Positions 32,813 through 40,586 of a stretch of 52,726 nt of DNA are shown here, piece after piece. The first letter of the stretch is position 1. Every line of letters starts with the position of its first letter. A model generated the notes under the pieces. The model saw only the letters and a list, made by a program, of their open reading frames with translations, was not told the DNA's origin and made no database searches. Both the position numbers and the translations under genes were made by a program. The DNA is from RYN-428 sp035551995 (GTDB lineage: Bacteria; Planctomycetota; Phycisphaerae; Tepidisphaerales; Tepidisphaeraceae), in the NCBI GenBank assembly GCA_035551995.1, contig DASZME010000070.1, forward strand, positions 1-52,726, given 5' to 3'.

Positions 32813-32842
32813 GAGCCTGCAAAATGGCATGTGAGCGGCTGA

Positions 32843-35293
32843 TTATCGCTTGGCCTGTTTGAGAATCAGTTCTTTCGCCTGCTCGGCCGGGAGATTCAAC
32901 GCCCCGCGCGCTTCGGCGGCGGCGGTGCGAACGTCCAGGTTGCCGGCGGTATCGACCTGCTTTTGCAAATCGTCAAGGCTCGCCTGCGACAGGCGTCCGC
33001 CGAAGAACTTGATGTTCTTGGTCAGACTTTGCAAGAGACCGATGCGCACGTCGTCGGGCGTTTTGTCGCCGAGGGCGGCCGTCAGCAGGGAAACTTGGAT
33101 CTGGTCGCCATTCATATACGCCAGCGCGTCGGCGACGGCTTTGACGACCTCCGGCCGCTTGTCGTTCAAGGAGGCCAGCAGCGTTGGCTGCGTGACCGTC
33201 AGATCGAACGCGAGCACCCGTCCCTGAGCCAAGCGCTGAAGCGTCTGGGCGGCGCGGATGGCGTAGGCTGTGGCCACCTTTTCGTCCAGCGGCAATCCGC
33301 CGGCCCGCTTGCGCGCGTCCTCGATGGCCGCGGTGAGCCCGGCAGCGTCGGTGGCCTGGGTCACGACGGTCAAGGGATCGGCCAATGAACGCTGCGCCCA
33401 GGGCGAAAGCGACGTGGTCGTAAGGATGACTTTCGCCGCCCGCTCAAGCCGCGGGTTGTCGGCGGCTATCTCCAACAAGCGATCGATCTGGGTATTGCCA
33501 AGCGTTTCGGGGAAGACGATCACGTCGATCGACGGCAGCTTGATCGAGTTGCTCAGGGCCTCGTTGGCGGTCGTCCCGCTGGCGATTCCATACTGCTTGA
33601 GGTCCGCGGCAAGCTTTTGCTCTTCGGCTTGCGAAGGAGCGATGAGCAATATATTCGCCGAACCGGTCTGGGAAACGGCTTCGGCCAACAATGGCGCCAC
33701 GCGCTCGTGTCCGTTGAACGCCGAATTAGGCAGGCCACCGGCCAACGCGAACGCCGCCTCGAAGCGAACGATACGGTCGGGATAGTGCATCGCCTCCACG
33801 AGCGGATCGATCTTGACGCCGGTCCCCTGGTTGCTGGGCCCGACGATTTCCGCCAGCGATTTGATCAGCTTGACGGCGACCGGCGCGTTATGATCCTGAA
33901 GCGATCGAAGGAGGGCGGCGTTGAGGTATTGGGCGCCGGCGTAGACATTGTAGTAAGCTGCGGTCGGCCGATCCTTGTCGAAAACGCCGCTGGACGCGCC
34001 GTCGGGCAGATCCACTTCGAGCTTATTGTTGGCGGCAAGCCACAGGCTCAGCGCGTCGCGGTCGCCGTGAGAAAGCTGAAGAGAAAACTCGGCTTCGCGC
34101 TCCGCCATCACATCCGAGAAAATGGGCGGCGGCACTTCCTTATAGACCAGCCCCGTGTCGCCCCAGAACCAGACGTACGCGACGGGCGCCTTGAGGTCGG
34201 CCTGGATCGAAGCGTTGTTGTAGTAGAATTTCTCGGCGAGGCGATAGAACTGGTCGCTGACGCTCCCGCTCGTCGGGGCGCCCATCCGGCGAAGGGCGTT
34301 GGAAGCCGACTCGGCTAAGCCGCGATTGGATTGATCCTGGGCGATTCGCGATAGATATGGGAGCGACACGTCGTAGCCGATTCGGCCAAGGACGCTCACC
34401 AGGGATCGTTTGAGTTCATCGTCCTTGGTTTCGGTGGCGGCCAGCAGCGGATTCAAAACAGCCCGGCCCAGATCGACCAGGGCCCGGCGGATCGGATCCT
34501 TGAATTGCGTCTTGGCCGGGTCCTTGCTCCCAAGGTAATCGAGCATCATCGGGACGGCCAATTCGCCGCTCTCGCGCAGGCGCTCGAGGTGCGTGCGGTA
34601 AGCCCGTTCGTTGACCGCCAGACCTTCGATGTTTTCCTGGATATATTTTGGCATGCCGCGCTGTGCGGTTCGGCCCTTGCCGAGTAATTCCTGGATTTTC
34701 GCGGCGACGACTTTCATGCCGCTGGCATCGACCCCTTCCCAGCGAAGAACCCAGTCATCGAGGCTGTCGTTGTGGGCGATGGCGGTCGCTTGGAATGCCT
34801 GGAGTATCTCGATAGGCGGCTCGGTGCGGGCGAGGATTTTATTGCCGAAGGCGGCGGCCATGTCGTAGCGCGCGATCTTTCCGTAGTGCCAGAAGTCGTC
34901 GACGTCGTCCTTGAGACTTTGGTTTTGGGGAATCTCCGGCGGGGCTTCGGGAGCGGGAGCGGCGGGCGTGCCCGGCGCGGCGGGCGTTCCGGGAGCGGCG
35001 GGCGTCGCGGGGGCGTCGGGGGCGGCGGGCTTGGCCGGCGCATCGGCGGGGGCCGGCGCGGCCGGGGCGTCGGCGGCGGGCTTTGCTCCGGGCTTGGCCG
35101 GCATGTCACCGGCGTCGGCGGGCGCCGCGGCGGCGGGCTTTGCGCCGGGCTTGGCCGGCATGTCGCCGGCGTCGGCGGGCGCGGGCTTGTCCGCGGCCCG
35201 TGCGACGGGCACTGTGCTCTGCGCCCAAAAACCCGCTACGGTCATCGAGCAGGCGAGGGCTAGACAGGGGAGCAACCGGGTATTTGACGTCAT
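32843..35293 (-). CDS. secreted HEAT-repeat protein with Pro/Ala-rich N terminus
   Basis: An 816-residue protein. The start at 35293 (MTSNTRLLPCLALACSMTVAGF, signal peptide) has GGAGGC upstream. Residues ~35-110 are a low-complexity Pro/Ala/Asp region with a near-perfect internal repeat (PADAGDMPAKPGAKPAA, twice). Residues ~200-560 form HEAT-like alpha-helical repeats (LGRIGYDVSLPYLSRIAQDQ and VRFEAAFALAGGLPN). Residues ~580-690 (SANILLIAPSQAEEQKLAADLKQYGIASG ... IDVIVFPETLG) resemble a response-regulator receiver fold without the usual aspartates, a pseudo-receiver (inference). More HEAT-like helices end the protein. Function unknown, probably an extracytoplasmic scaffold. Confidence 0.82.
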   Translation of the reverse strand: MTSNTRLLPCLALACSMTVAGFWAQSTVPVARAADKPAPADAGDMPAKPGAKPAAAAPADAGDMPAKPGAKPAADAPAAPAPADAPAKPAAPDAPATPAAPGTPAAPGTPAAPAPEAPPEIPQNQSLKDDVDDFWHYGKIARYDMAAAFGNKILARTEPPIEILQAFQATAIAHNDSLDDWVLRWEGVDASGMKVVAAKIQELLGKGRTAQRGMPKYIQENIEGLAVNERAYRTHLERLRESGELAVPMMLDYLGSKDPAKTQFKDPIRRALVDLGRAVLNPLLAATETKDDELKRSLVSVLGRIGYDVSLPYLSRIAQDQSNRGLAESASNALRRMGAPTSGSVSDQFYRLAEKFYYNNASIQADLKAPVAYVWFWGDTGLVYKEVPPPIFSDVMAEREAEFSLQLSHGDRDALSLWLAANNKLEVDLPDGASSGVFDKDRPTAAYYNVYAGAQYLNAALLRSLQDHNAPVAVKLIKSLAEIVGPSNQGTGVKIDPLVEAMHYPDRIVRFEAAFALAGGLPNSAFNGHERVAPLLAEAVSQTGSANILLIAPSQAEEQKLAADLKQYGIASGTTANEALSNSIKLPSIDVIVFPETLGNTQIDRLLEIAADNPRLERAAKVILTTTSLSPWAQRSLADPLTVVTQATDAAGLTAAIEDARKRAGGLPLDEKVATAYAIRAAQTLQRLAQGRVLAFDLTVTQPTLLASLNDKRPEVVKAVADALAYMNGDQIQVSLLTAALGDKTPDDVRIGLLQSLTKNIKFFGGRLSQASLDDLQKQVDTAGNLDVRTAAAEARGALNLPAEQAKELILKQAKR

Positions 35294-35515
35294 GGTGCTG
35301 CCTCCAAGGGTGAGCGCTGAGGGGCCGACTTCGTGAGCGAAGCTCGGGTCTTCTCCGCAAGGGTGGGTTGCTTCCAAAACGCGTCGCAGGCCGATGCTAA
35401 CGTTCGGAAGCGGGGAAAATTCATCTCGCTAAAACATAAATCGCGCGACCGCCGGTGTCAAGGAATGACTCGCCGGTTGCTTTGCCCATCACCGCTCATT
35501 ACACTTCCGCGTCCT

Positions 35516-36418
35516 ATGAAAGCGGAACGGCGGCACGAGCTCAAAACAAACTCATTGGCGAAGAACCTGGAGAACGCTCCGGAATTTTTTCAAAAACATG
35601 GATCTCAGCTCCTCCTGGGCTTGGTTCTCTGTCTTTTAGCCTTTATTCTGGTCCGTAACCATTACGCGGATAAAACTCGGCGCGAGACGGAGGTGCGGGA
35701 AAACCTGGGAACGGCTCTCTACTCGCTCGATCAACTCCGAACCCTGCAGCCGTTGTTCATGTCGCCCGACGGACTGGCTCAAAGCCGCAAGACGCTTGCC
35801 GAAGAGACCGAAAAAGCGGTTGGCGTGGTACTCGATAAGACCGACGACGCCAAAATTCGAGCCATGGCGCTTCTGACGCGCGGCGATTTGAACTGGCAGA
35901 TGGCCATCGCCCCGGCCTTGCCGACCACTCAGCCGGCGTCAAAAGATCCGCGAAGCAGCGACGATTATTTGAGCAGCGCGGAAACCGCTTACAACGAAGT
36001 AACCCGTCCCCCGCAGGATGCAAATCATGCCGCGGTCGTTTCCGCACGCTTCGGCCTCGCGGCCATCGCCGAGAATCGACATCAATGGGATAAGGCCGGC
36101 GGATTCTATCAGCAGATCATCGACGACTCCTCGGCAGGCAGCGAATTCAAAGAGTTCGCCAAGTCGCGCCAGGAGAATTTGAAGTTGTTGGAAAAGCCGG
36201 TGCTGCTTGGCAAACCAATCGAGCGCGAGCGGTTCGTGAAACCTCCGACGCCGACGTCGCCGGAAAAATTAGGGCCGACTTTACCGCCCTTGCCCGCGAC
36301 AACGCAGCCAAATCTCACGATACCCGCGACGACCCAGCCGTCCTCAAATGCTCCCGCGACCGGACCCAACGCCCTTCCCGCGACGGCGCCCGGCGCCGCG
36401 ACCAAACCGGCGGCATAG
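35516..36418 (+). CDS. single-pass membrane-anchored TPR-like protein
   Basis: A 300-residue protein. I start at 35516 (MKAERRHELKTNSLAKNLEN); the open frame reaches 35333 but lacks a better signal. A single hydrophobic helix (QLLLGLVLCLLAFILVRNHY, ~30-50) is followed by helical repeats (ALLTRGDLNWQMAIAP, AETAYNEVTRPPQDANHAAVVSARFGLAAIAEN) that look like YfgM-type TPRs. YfgM-type proteins act near BamB or SecYEG, but this is only a fold resemblance. The C terminus (after ~225) is Pro/Thr/Ala-rich with TTQP repeats, probably disordered. Confidence 0.7.
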   Translation: MKAERRHELKTNSLAKNLENAPEFFQKHGSQLLLGLVLCLLAFILVRNHYADKTRRETEVRENLGTALYSLDQLRTLQPLFMSPDGLAQSRKTLAEETEKAVGVVLDKTDDAKIRAMALLTRGDLNWQMAIAPALPTTQPASKDPRSSDDYLSSAETAYNEVTRPPQDANHAAVVSARFGLAAIAENRHQWDKAGGFYQQIIDDSSAGSEFKEFAKSRQENLKLLEKPVLLGKPIERERFVKPPTPTSPEKLGPTLPPLPATTQPNLTIPATTQPSSNAPATGPNALPATAPGAATKPAA

Positions 36419-36448
36419 CGTTTTCTCCTTGTCGCTGCAACGCCCCCG

Positions 36449-36473
36449 CGTTTAGCGGCCCCACTTGCGGGGC
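36449..36473 (-). repeat. copy of 25-bp interspersed repeat
   Basis: Inverted copy, one mismatch from the 32682-32706 and 40377-40401 copies. It lies about 30 bp after the stop of the TPR-like gene. Confidence 0.65.
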
Positions 36474-36580
36474 GTGGTTTCGCGAACATGAGCAATGCCG
36501 CAGGCCCACGATGCGCCGGGAAACCGAAACTTCCGTCCTCGCCTTTTAAATAGCGATCGCTGAAACTATTTAATAGCCGA

Positions 36581-36606
36581 CGGCGGCAACCGCCGACTTC
36601 TTTTTT
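36581..36606 (+). terminator. probable intrinsic terminator of the TPR-like gene
   Basis: CGGCGG-CAA-CCGCCG (36581-36595) is followed by ACTTC and then TTTTTT (36601-36606). The U-tract is displaced by five bases, so the strength is uncertain. It ends 12 bp before the RluA-type gene's GTG. Confidence 0.5.
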
Positions 36607-36617
36607 GGCCGTCCCCC

Positions 36618-37754
36618 GTGTCTAAGAAATCTCCTTCAACTTCCGCCGATCCAGACCCAGCCCCGACACCCGAGGTCGATCCCGACCTTCCGATCGATGC
36701 CGAGCAGGTGCAGGCGGCGGACGAGTCGGACATCGAGCATTATCGATTTCGGCTTGGAAAGACGCTCACCCGCCGGATCGATCAATATCTTGTCGATCGA
36801 GTCCCCTATTTGTCGCGAAACAACGTGCAGCGTCTGATCGAGGAAGGTCTCGTTCGCGTCAATGGCAAAACGGTCAAGTCGAGCTATAAGCCTAAAGAGG
36901 GCGACGAGATCGACATGGTCGCGCCGCCCAAGCCGGTGAATGAACTGACGCCGGAGGATATTCCGCTGAATATTGTTTACGAAGACGAGCAGCTTCTGGC
37001 GTTGAACAAACAGGCGGACCTGATCGTCCATCCCGCTCGCGGGAAATGGTCCGGAACCCTGGTGAACGGCCTGGTTCATTACGGCCGCAATTGGAGCACG
37101 GTCAACGGAAGCTGGCGGCCAGGGATTCTCCATCGCCTTGACCGCAACACCACCGGCATCATGCTGGTGGCCAAAGCCGACGAAGCCCATTGGCGCGTCG
37201 CCCGGCAATTCGAGAACCGCACGATTCAAAAAACATACATGGCCGTCATTCATGGCGTGCCGGAGTTTTTATCGGACGTGATCGACATGCCCATCGGGCA
37301 GGACCGCTACGTCCGAGAAAAACAGGCGGTGCGAAAAGTGGAAAACGGCGGGCGTCCGGCGATCACGAAATACGAAATTCTGGAAATTTTCGACCAGCCC
37401 GAATCGGCGACGCTCAGCCATGGCGCCCACGCGGCCGATCGGCGTCATCCAGCGCCGCCGGTGAAATTCGCGCTGGTCAAGCTGACGCCCAAGACCGGGC
37501 GCACGCATCAGCTGCGCGTGCATATGGCCGCCATCGGCCATCCGATGGTGGGCGACACGATCTACGGGGGCCGGGTGTTTGAATTCGGCGATTTCCGATT
37601 CGAGCGCCAGGCTCTGCATGCTTTTGAAATTACCTTCGTTCACCCGGCGACGCTCGATCCGATGACGCTTCAGGCGCCTCTTCCGCCGGACATTGAAAGA
37701 TTGATCAGCATTTTGAAGGGTGAGGTTACACGTTCGGTCGTGCCGGACGTATAA
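36618..37754 (+). CDS. RluA/RluD-family pseudouridine synthase
   Basis: A 378-residue RNA-modifying enzyme. The start codon is GTG at 36618. After a ~45-residue acidic, Pro-rich N-terminal tail, an S4 RNA-binding domain (~50-110: RIDQYLVDRVPYLSRNNVQRLI, VNGKTVKSSYKPKEGDEI) precedes the catalytic core. The active-site motif is GILHRLDRNTTGIMLVAK, with the catalytic aspartate. KTGRTHQLRVHMAAIGHPMVGD is the second family signature. RluD-type members modify 23S rRNA; the exact target is unknown here. The tail is unusual in length. Confidence 0.94.
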   Translation: MSKKSPSTSADPDPAPTPEVDPDLPIDAEQVQAADESDIEHYRFRLGKTLTRRIDQYLVDRVPYLSRNNVQRLIEEGLVRVNGKTVKSSYKPKEGDEIDMVAPPKPVNELTPEDIPLNIVYEDEQLLALNKQADLIVHPARGKWSGTLVNGLVHYGRNWSTVNGSWRPGILHRLDRNTTGIMLVAKADEAHWRVARQFENRTIQKTYMAVIHGVPEFLSDVIDMPIGQDRYVREKQAVRKVENGGRPAITKYEILEIFDQPESATLSHGAHAADRRHPAPPVKFALVKLTPKTGRTHQLRVHMAAIGHPMVGDTIYGGRVFEFGDFRFERQALHAFEITFVHPATLDPMTLQAPLPPDIERLISILKGEVTRSVVPDV

Positions 37755-37832
37755 TGGGATGGCGAGTGAAGCAATCTTGATGAATTTTGCGAATGGCGTA
37801 GGATGGGGACGCGTTCCTGAAGGGTATTTTCC

Positions 37833-38204
37833 ATGATGCACACGTTGGCTTTCCAAATTCCGTCGATGGGCGAGTGGGTGGTGATCGCGGCGATCGGGCT
37901 TCTTTTTTTCGGCAAGCGCCTTCCGGAAGTGGGCAAGAGCGTCGCCGGCGCGATCGTGAATTTCAAGAAGGGATTGAAGGAGGCGCAGGAAGAAGTTGAA
38001 AAAGCCGGCGAAACGCCTTCGCCGCGGCCCACGTTCGCCGCCCAGAATCCATCTCCGGCACTCCCCGCCGACGCCAAGTTCGATCCCTACACCGGTAAGC
38101 CGATCGAGGCCCCGCGTTTCGATCCGCACACGGGCCAGCCGATCTCCGACGCCACCAGCGTTTCTCATGGCGAGCCGCATGACATGCCGGCGTCGGATCA
38201 TTAA
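37833..38204 (+). CDS. tatA: TatA/TatE-type twin-arginine translocase subunit
   Basis: A 123-residue protein. Residues ~11-28 form the single membrane helix (MGEWVVIAAIGLLFFG), then the hinge FGKRLPEVGKSVAGAIVNFKKGL, an amphipathic helix, and a hydrophilic Pro-rich tail. FGxxxLPExG is diagnostic for TatA/B. TatA oligomers form the channel that moves folded proteins. AAGGG lies about 10 nt before the ATG at 37833. It is probably translated from its own transcript. tatC is not in the window. Confidence 0.9.
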   Translation: MMHTLAFQIPSMGEWVVIAAIGLLFFGKRLPEVGKSVAGAIVNFKKGLKEAQEEVEKAGETPSPRPTFAAQNPSPALPADAKFDPYTGKPIEAPRFDPHTGQPISDATSVSHGEPHDMPASDH

Positions 38205-38216
38205 GCGATCGCAGCG

Positions 38217-38519
38217 TCAGCTTCTCTTTTTCAATGTTCCCAGCGTCGGATCTCCGGAAAGAGATCCGTCGCCGTTGATCGTCAAAACGATCGTGCCGTT
38301 TGCGGATGTGATGGTCACTTTGTTGCCGTCCAGCGTGTAATTGGCTTCGCGCGTGTCGCCGGCCAATTTGAGCAGGGCTTTCCCGTCCGGTTTGAACTCA
38401 ACAAAAAAGATGCTGGCGTCGTCACGGTAATTGCCGTCGAGTGATTTATGACAGCCGGGCGTGGCAATGCCCGTGATGGCCAGGGCCACCGCCAGGACGA
38501 GCGCGCGAGTGATTTTCAC
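38217..38519 (-). CDS. small putative lipoprotein
   Basis: A 100-residue protein. I start at the GTG at 38519, because GGAGGT precedes it at 6-7 nt, whereas the longer frame to 38639 lacks a signal. MKITRALVLAVALAITGIATPGC is a lipoprotein-type signal, with a non-ideal lipobox ending PGC. The mature part is beta-rich (FFVEFKPDGKALLKLAGDTREANYTLDGNKVTITS). It may be a small lipocalin-like or DUF-type fold; no family recognised. Confidence 0.7.
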   Translation of the reverse strand: MKITRALVLAVALAITGIATPGCHKSLDGNYRDDASIFFVEFKPDGKALLKLAGDTREANYTLDGNKVTITSANGTIVLTINGDGSLSGDPTLGTLKKRS

Positions 38520-38628
38520 GTTCCACCTCCGAAGCGGCCCGTTTGGGCTTGATGAAAATCTAGAAGCGCATTTTGATGATGTCAAAGCAAATCGATAATC
38601 CGATGGTATAAACCGATCAGGTGCAATC

Positions 38629-39182
38629 ATGACGCTCATTGCGGAAAAAACTTATACTGCCGACGAGTTTCTCAATGACCCCCGCTCGGAAGGATACGAA
38701 CTGGTCAATGGGCATTTGAAGGAGCGGGCGATGAGTAAAGGGTCGAGCCTTGTCGCAGGAAAGATTCTGCGGCTCTTAGGAAACGAGGGGGACAAAACAC
38801 GAGACATCTCGGTCTACCCAAACGATCTCGGCTATCAGTGCTTTCCGGACGCCGCCGTTAATGTACGATCCCGGATGTTTCGCTGATTCGAGGTTCACGC
38901 AATAACGAGATCGGCGACGATCCTGGTTTCATGCCGATCCCCGCTGATTTAGCCGTTGAAGTTCTGTCGCCAAATGACCGGTTCAAGGACGTCGCCGATA
39001 AGGTGAAAGAATATCTTAAGGCGGGATTTGGCCTGGTATGGGTCGTCAATCCATATTGGCGCCATGTCCATGTCTACCGCCCGGACGGCAGCGTCCAACT
39101 CGTGAACGAGCACGAAGAAATTAGCGGAGAATCGGCGCTGCCGAGTTTTCGATGTAAGGTGGCGGAATTTTTTGACGTTTGA
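38629..39182 (+). pseudogene. Uma2-family (DUF820) nuclease, frameshifted
   Basis: The N-terminal part (38629-38886: YTADEFLNDPRSEGYELVNGHLKERAMSKGSSLVAGKILRLL) and C-terminal part (from about 38870 in another frame: PDVSLIRGSRN, ADLAVEVLSPNDRFKDVADKVKEYLKAGFGLVWVVNPYWR) together make one Uma2 restriction-endonuclease-fold protein of about 184 residues. The junction at CGATCCCGGATG near 38868-38872 needs one extra base to restore the frame. Uma2 catalytic residues (E in the first part, D and ExK-like in VEVLSPND) are present across the two parts. Either a real inactivating frameshift or a sequencing error in a C-run. Confidence 0.8.
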
Positions 39183-39184
39183 CA

Positions 39185-40228
39185 ATGGCGCCCAATCCCA
39201 TCTGCCTGTCCGATTATCAGGCTCTCGCACGCGAACGTTTCGCCAAACCCGCGTGGGAATTCTGCAATTCCGGATCGGCCGATGAATTCACGGTCCGATG
39301 GAATCAAAAGGCGTTTGGCCGGATTCGGATAAAGCCGCGCGTGATGGTGGACGTGTCGCGCATCGATACGAGAATAACGCTGCTGGGTCAGGCGCTACCG
39401 CACCCGATTTTATTGGCGCCGATCTCATCGCATTTACTGGCGCATCCGCAGGCGGAGGTTGAGACCGCGCGTGGCGCCGGGGCGGCGGGCGCGGTCCTCG
39501 TGGCAAGCACGTTTTCCAACCGCAGTATCGAGGAAATCGCCGCGGCGGCTACGGGATCGCTTTGGTTTCAGCTCTACGTCGAAGACGATCGCGGCAAAAC
39601 CAGAGAACTCATTCAGCGTGCCGAGGCGGCGGGATGCAGGGCGTTGTGCATCACGGTCGATCTGTCGTGGAAATATGCGCGGGATCGCGAAGATCGAGTC
39701 GCCGATCAGACGCCGTTGCTCTATTACCCCAACTTGAATGTCACAAGCCAGCCCGGAACCAGCAGCCGCAATATCGGCCGAAGCCGTACGTTCAGTTGGC
39801 GCGATTTGGAGTGGATTCGATCGTTCGCCAAAACCCCGGTCTTGTTAAAGGGAATTTTGAATCCCGACGACGCCGACGAAGCCGCCAAGTCGGGCGTCGG
39901 CGGCGTCATCGTCTCCAACCACGGCGGGCGCGGGCTTGATACGCTGCCGGCGACGATCGACGCGTTGCCCGCCGTCGCGGACAAAATCGCCGGACGTATT
40001 CCCGTGCTGGTGGATGGCGGCATCCGACGGGGTACGGATGTTCTAAAATGCCTCGCCGGCGGCGCGTCGGCCGTCCTCATCGGCCGCCCCTACCTCTATG
40101 GGCTGGGCGTGGCCGGGGCCGACGGCGTGCGCCATGTCGTCGACATTCTGCGGACCGAGTTTGAAGCCGCGATGGCGCTCGCGGGGCGAACCACGGTCGG
40201 GGCGATCGATCGCTCGGCGCTATGGTAG
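39185..40228 (+). CDS. FMN-dependent alpha-hydroxyacid oxidase/dehydrogenase
   Basis: A 347-residue TIM-barrel flavoenzyme of the lactate/glycolate oxidase family. I start at the ATG at 39185; a TTG at 39179 is the other candidate. Signs: the substrate/FMN residues in LLAPISSHLLAHP, STFSNRSIEEIAAA, FQLYVEDDR, ITVDL, the catalytic SNHGGRGLDTLPATIDALP (histidine base) and DGGIRRGTDVLKCLAGGASAVLIGRPYLYGL. It oxidises a 2-hydroxy acid, but the substrate is unknown. It begins 2 bp after the Uma2 stop and may be co-transcribed with it. Confidence 0.94.
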   Translation: MAPNPICLSDYQALARERFAKPAWEFCNSGSADEFTVRWNQKAFGRIRIKPRVMVDVSRIDTRITLLGQALPHPILLAPISSHLLAHPQAEVETARGAGAAGAVLVASTFSNRSIEEIAAAATGSLWFQLYVEDDRGKTRELIQRAEAAGCRALCITVDLSWKYARDREDRVADQTPLLYYPNLNVTSQPGTSSRNIGRSRTFSWRDLEWIRSFAKTPVLLKGILNPDDADEAAKSGVGGVIVSNHGGRGLDTLPATIDALPAVADKIAGRIPVLVDGGIRRGTDVLKCLAGGASAVLIGRPYLYGLGVAGADGVRHVVDILRTEFEAAMALAGRTTVGAIDRSALW

Positions 40229-40586
40229 GCATTTTGCATTTTAGCGGCGCCAGCTTCGATCACGAAACACGTCCCGGGTGTGGCCATCAATTCGAGAAAT
40301 CGCGGTCAGCAACGTGGACAAACCGTGTTTTTCAACGAACCCCAAGCATGTGCCACGAAAGATGGCCACGCCACACGCCCCGCAAGCGGGGCCGCTAAAC
40401 GTAAAAACGCTACGGGAGCCTGAAAAATGCTCCGCTATCGCGCGCTCCAAGCGAACACGATCGCGGTCACTTTGGTCTGGTCGAATGGGCTGGACGCGAC
40501 CCGCGGAAGCAACGCGTGTCGCTTCATTTGAGAATTCGCTCGCAGAAAGGGCGCGAAATCGCTTCGAGTTATTTAGAATCCAACCC
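40229..40586. other. intergenic region with repeat upstream of purL
   Basis: No gene supported, although the purL frame stays open through it. It holds the exact copy of the 25-bp repeat (40377-40401). Confidence 0.45.
40377..40401 (+). repeat. copy of 25-bp interspersed repeat
   Basis: Identical over 25 bp to 32682-32706, and followed by a similar taaAACG tail. It includes a CCCCGC..GCGGGG hairpin. Confidence 0.75.

Larger units (their letters stand above)
32529..32842. other. repeat-dense convergent intergenic region
   Basis: No gene supported. It contains three repeat segments (32617-32634, 32652-32685, 32682-32706) that recur elsewhere in the window, followed by the long hairpin at 32762-32812. 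It separates the convergent PSD1 and HEAT-repeat genes. Confidence 0.55.
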
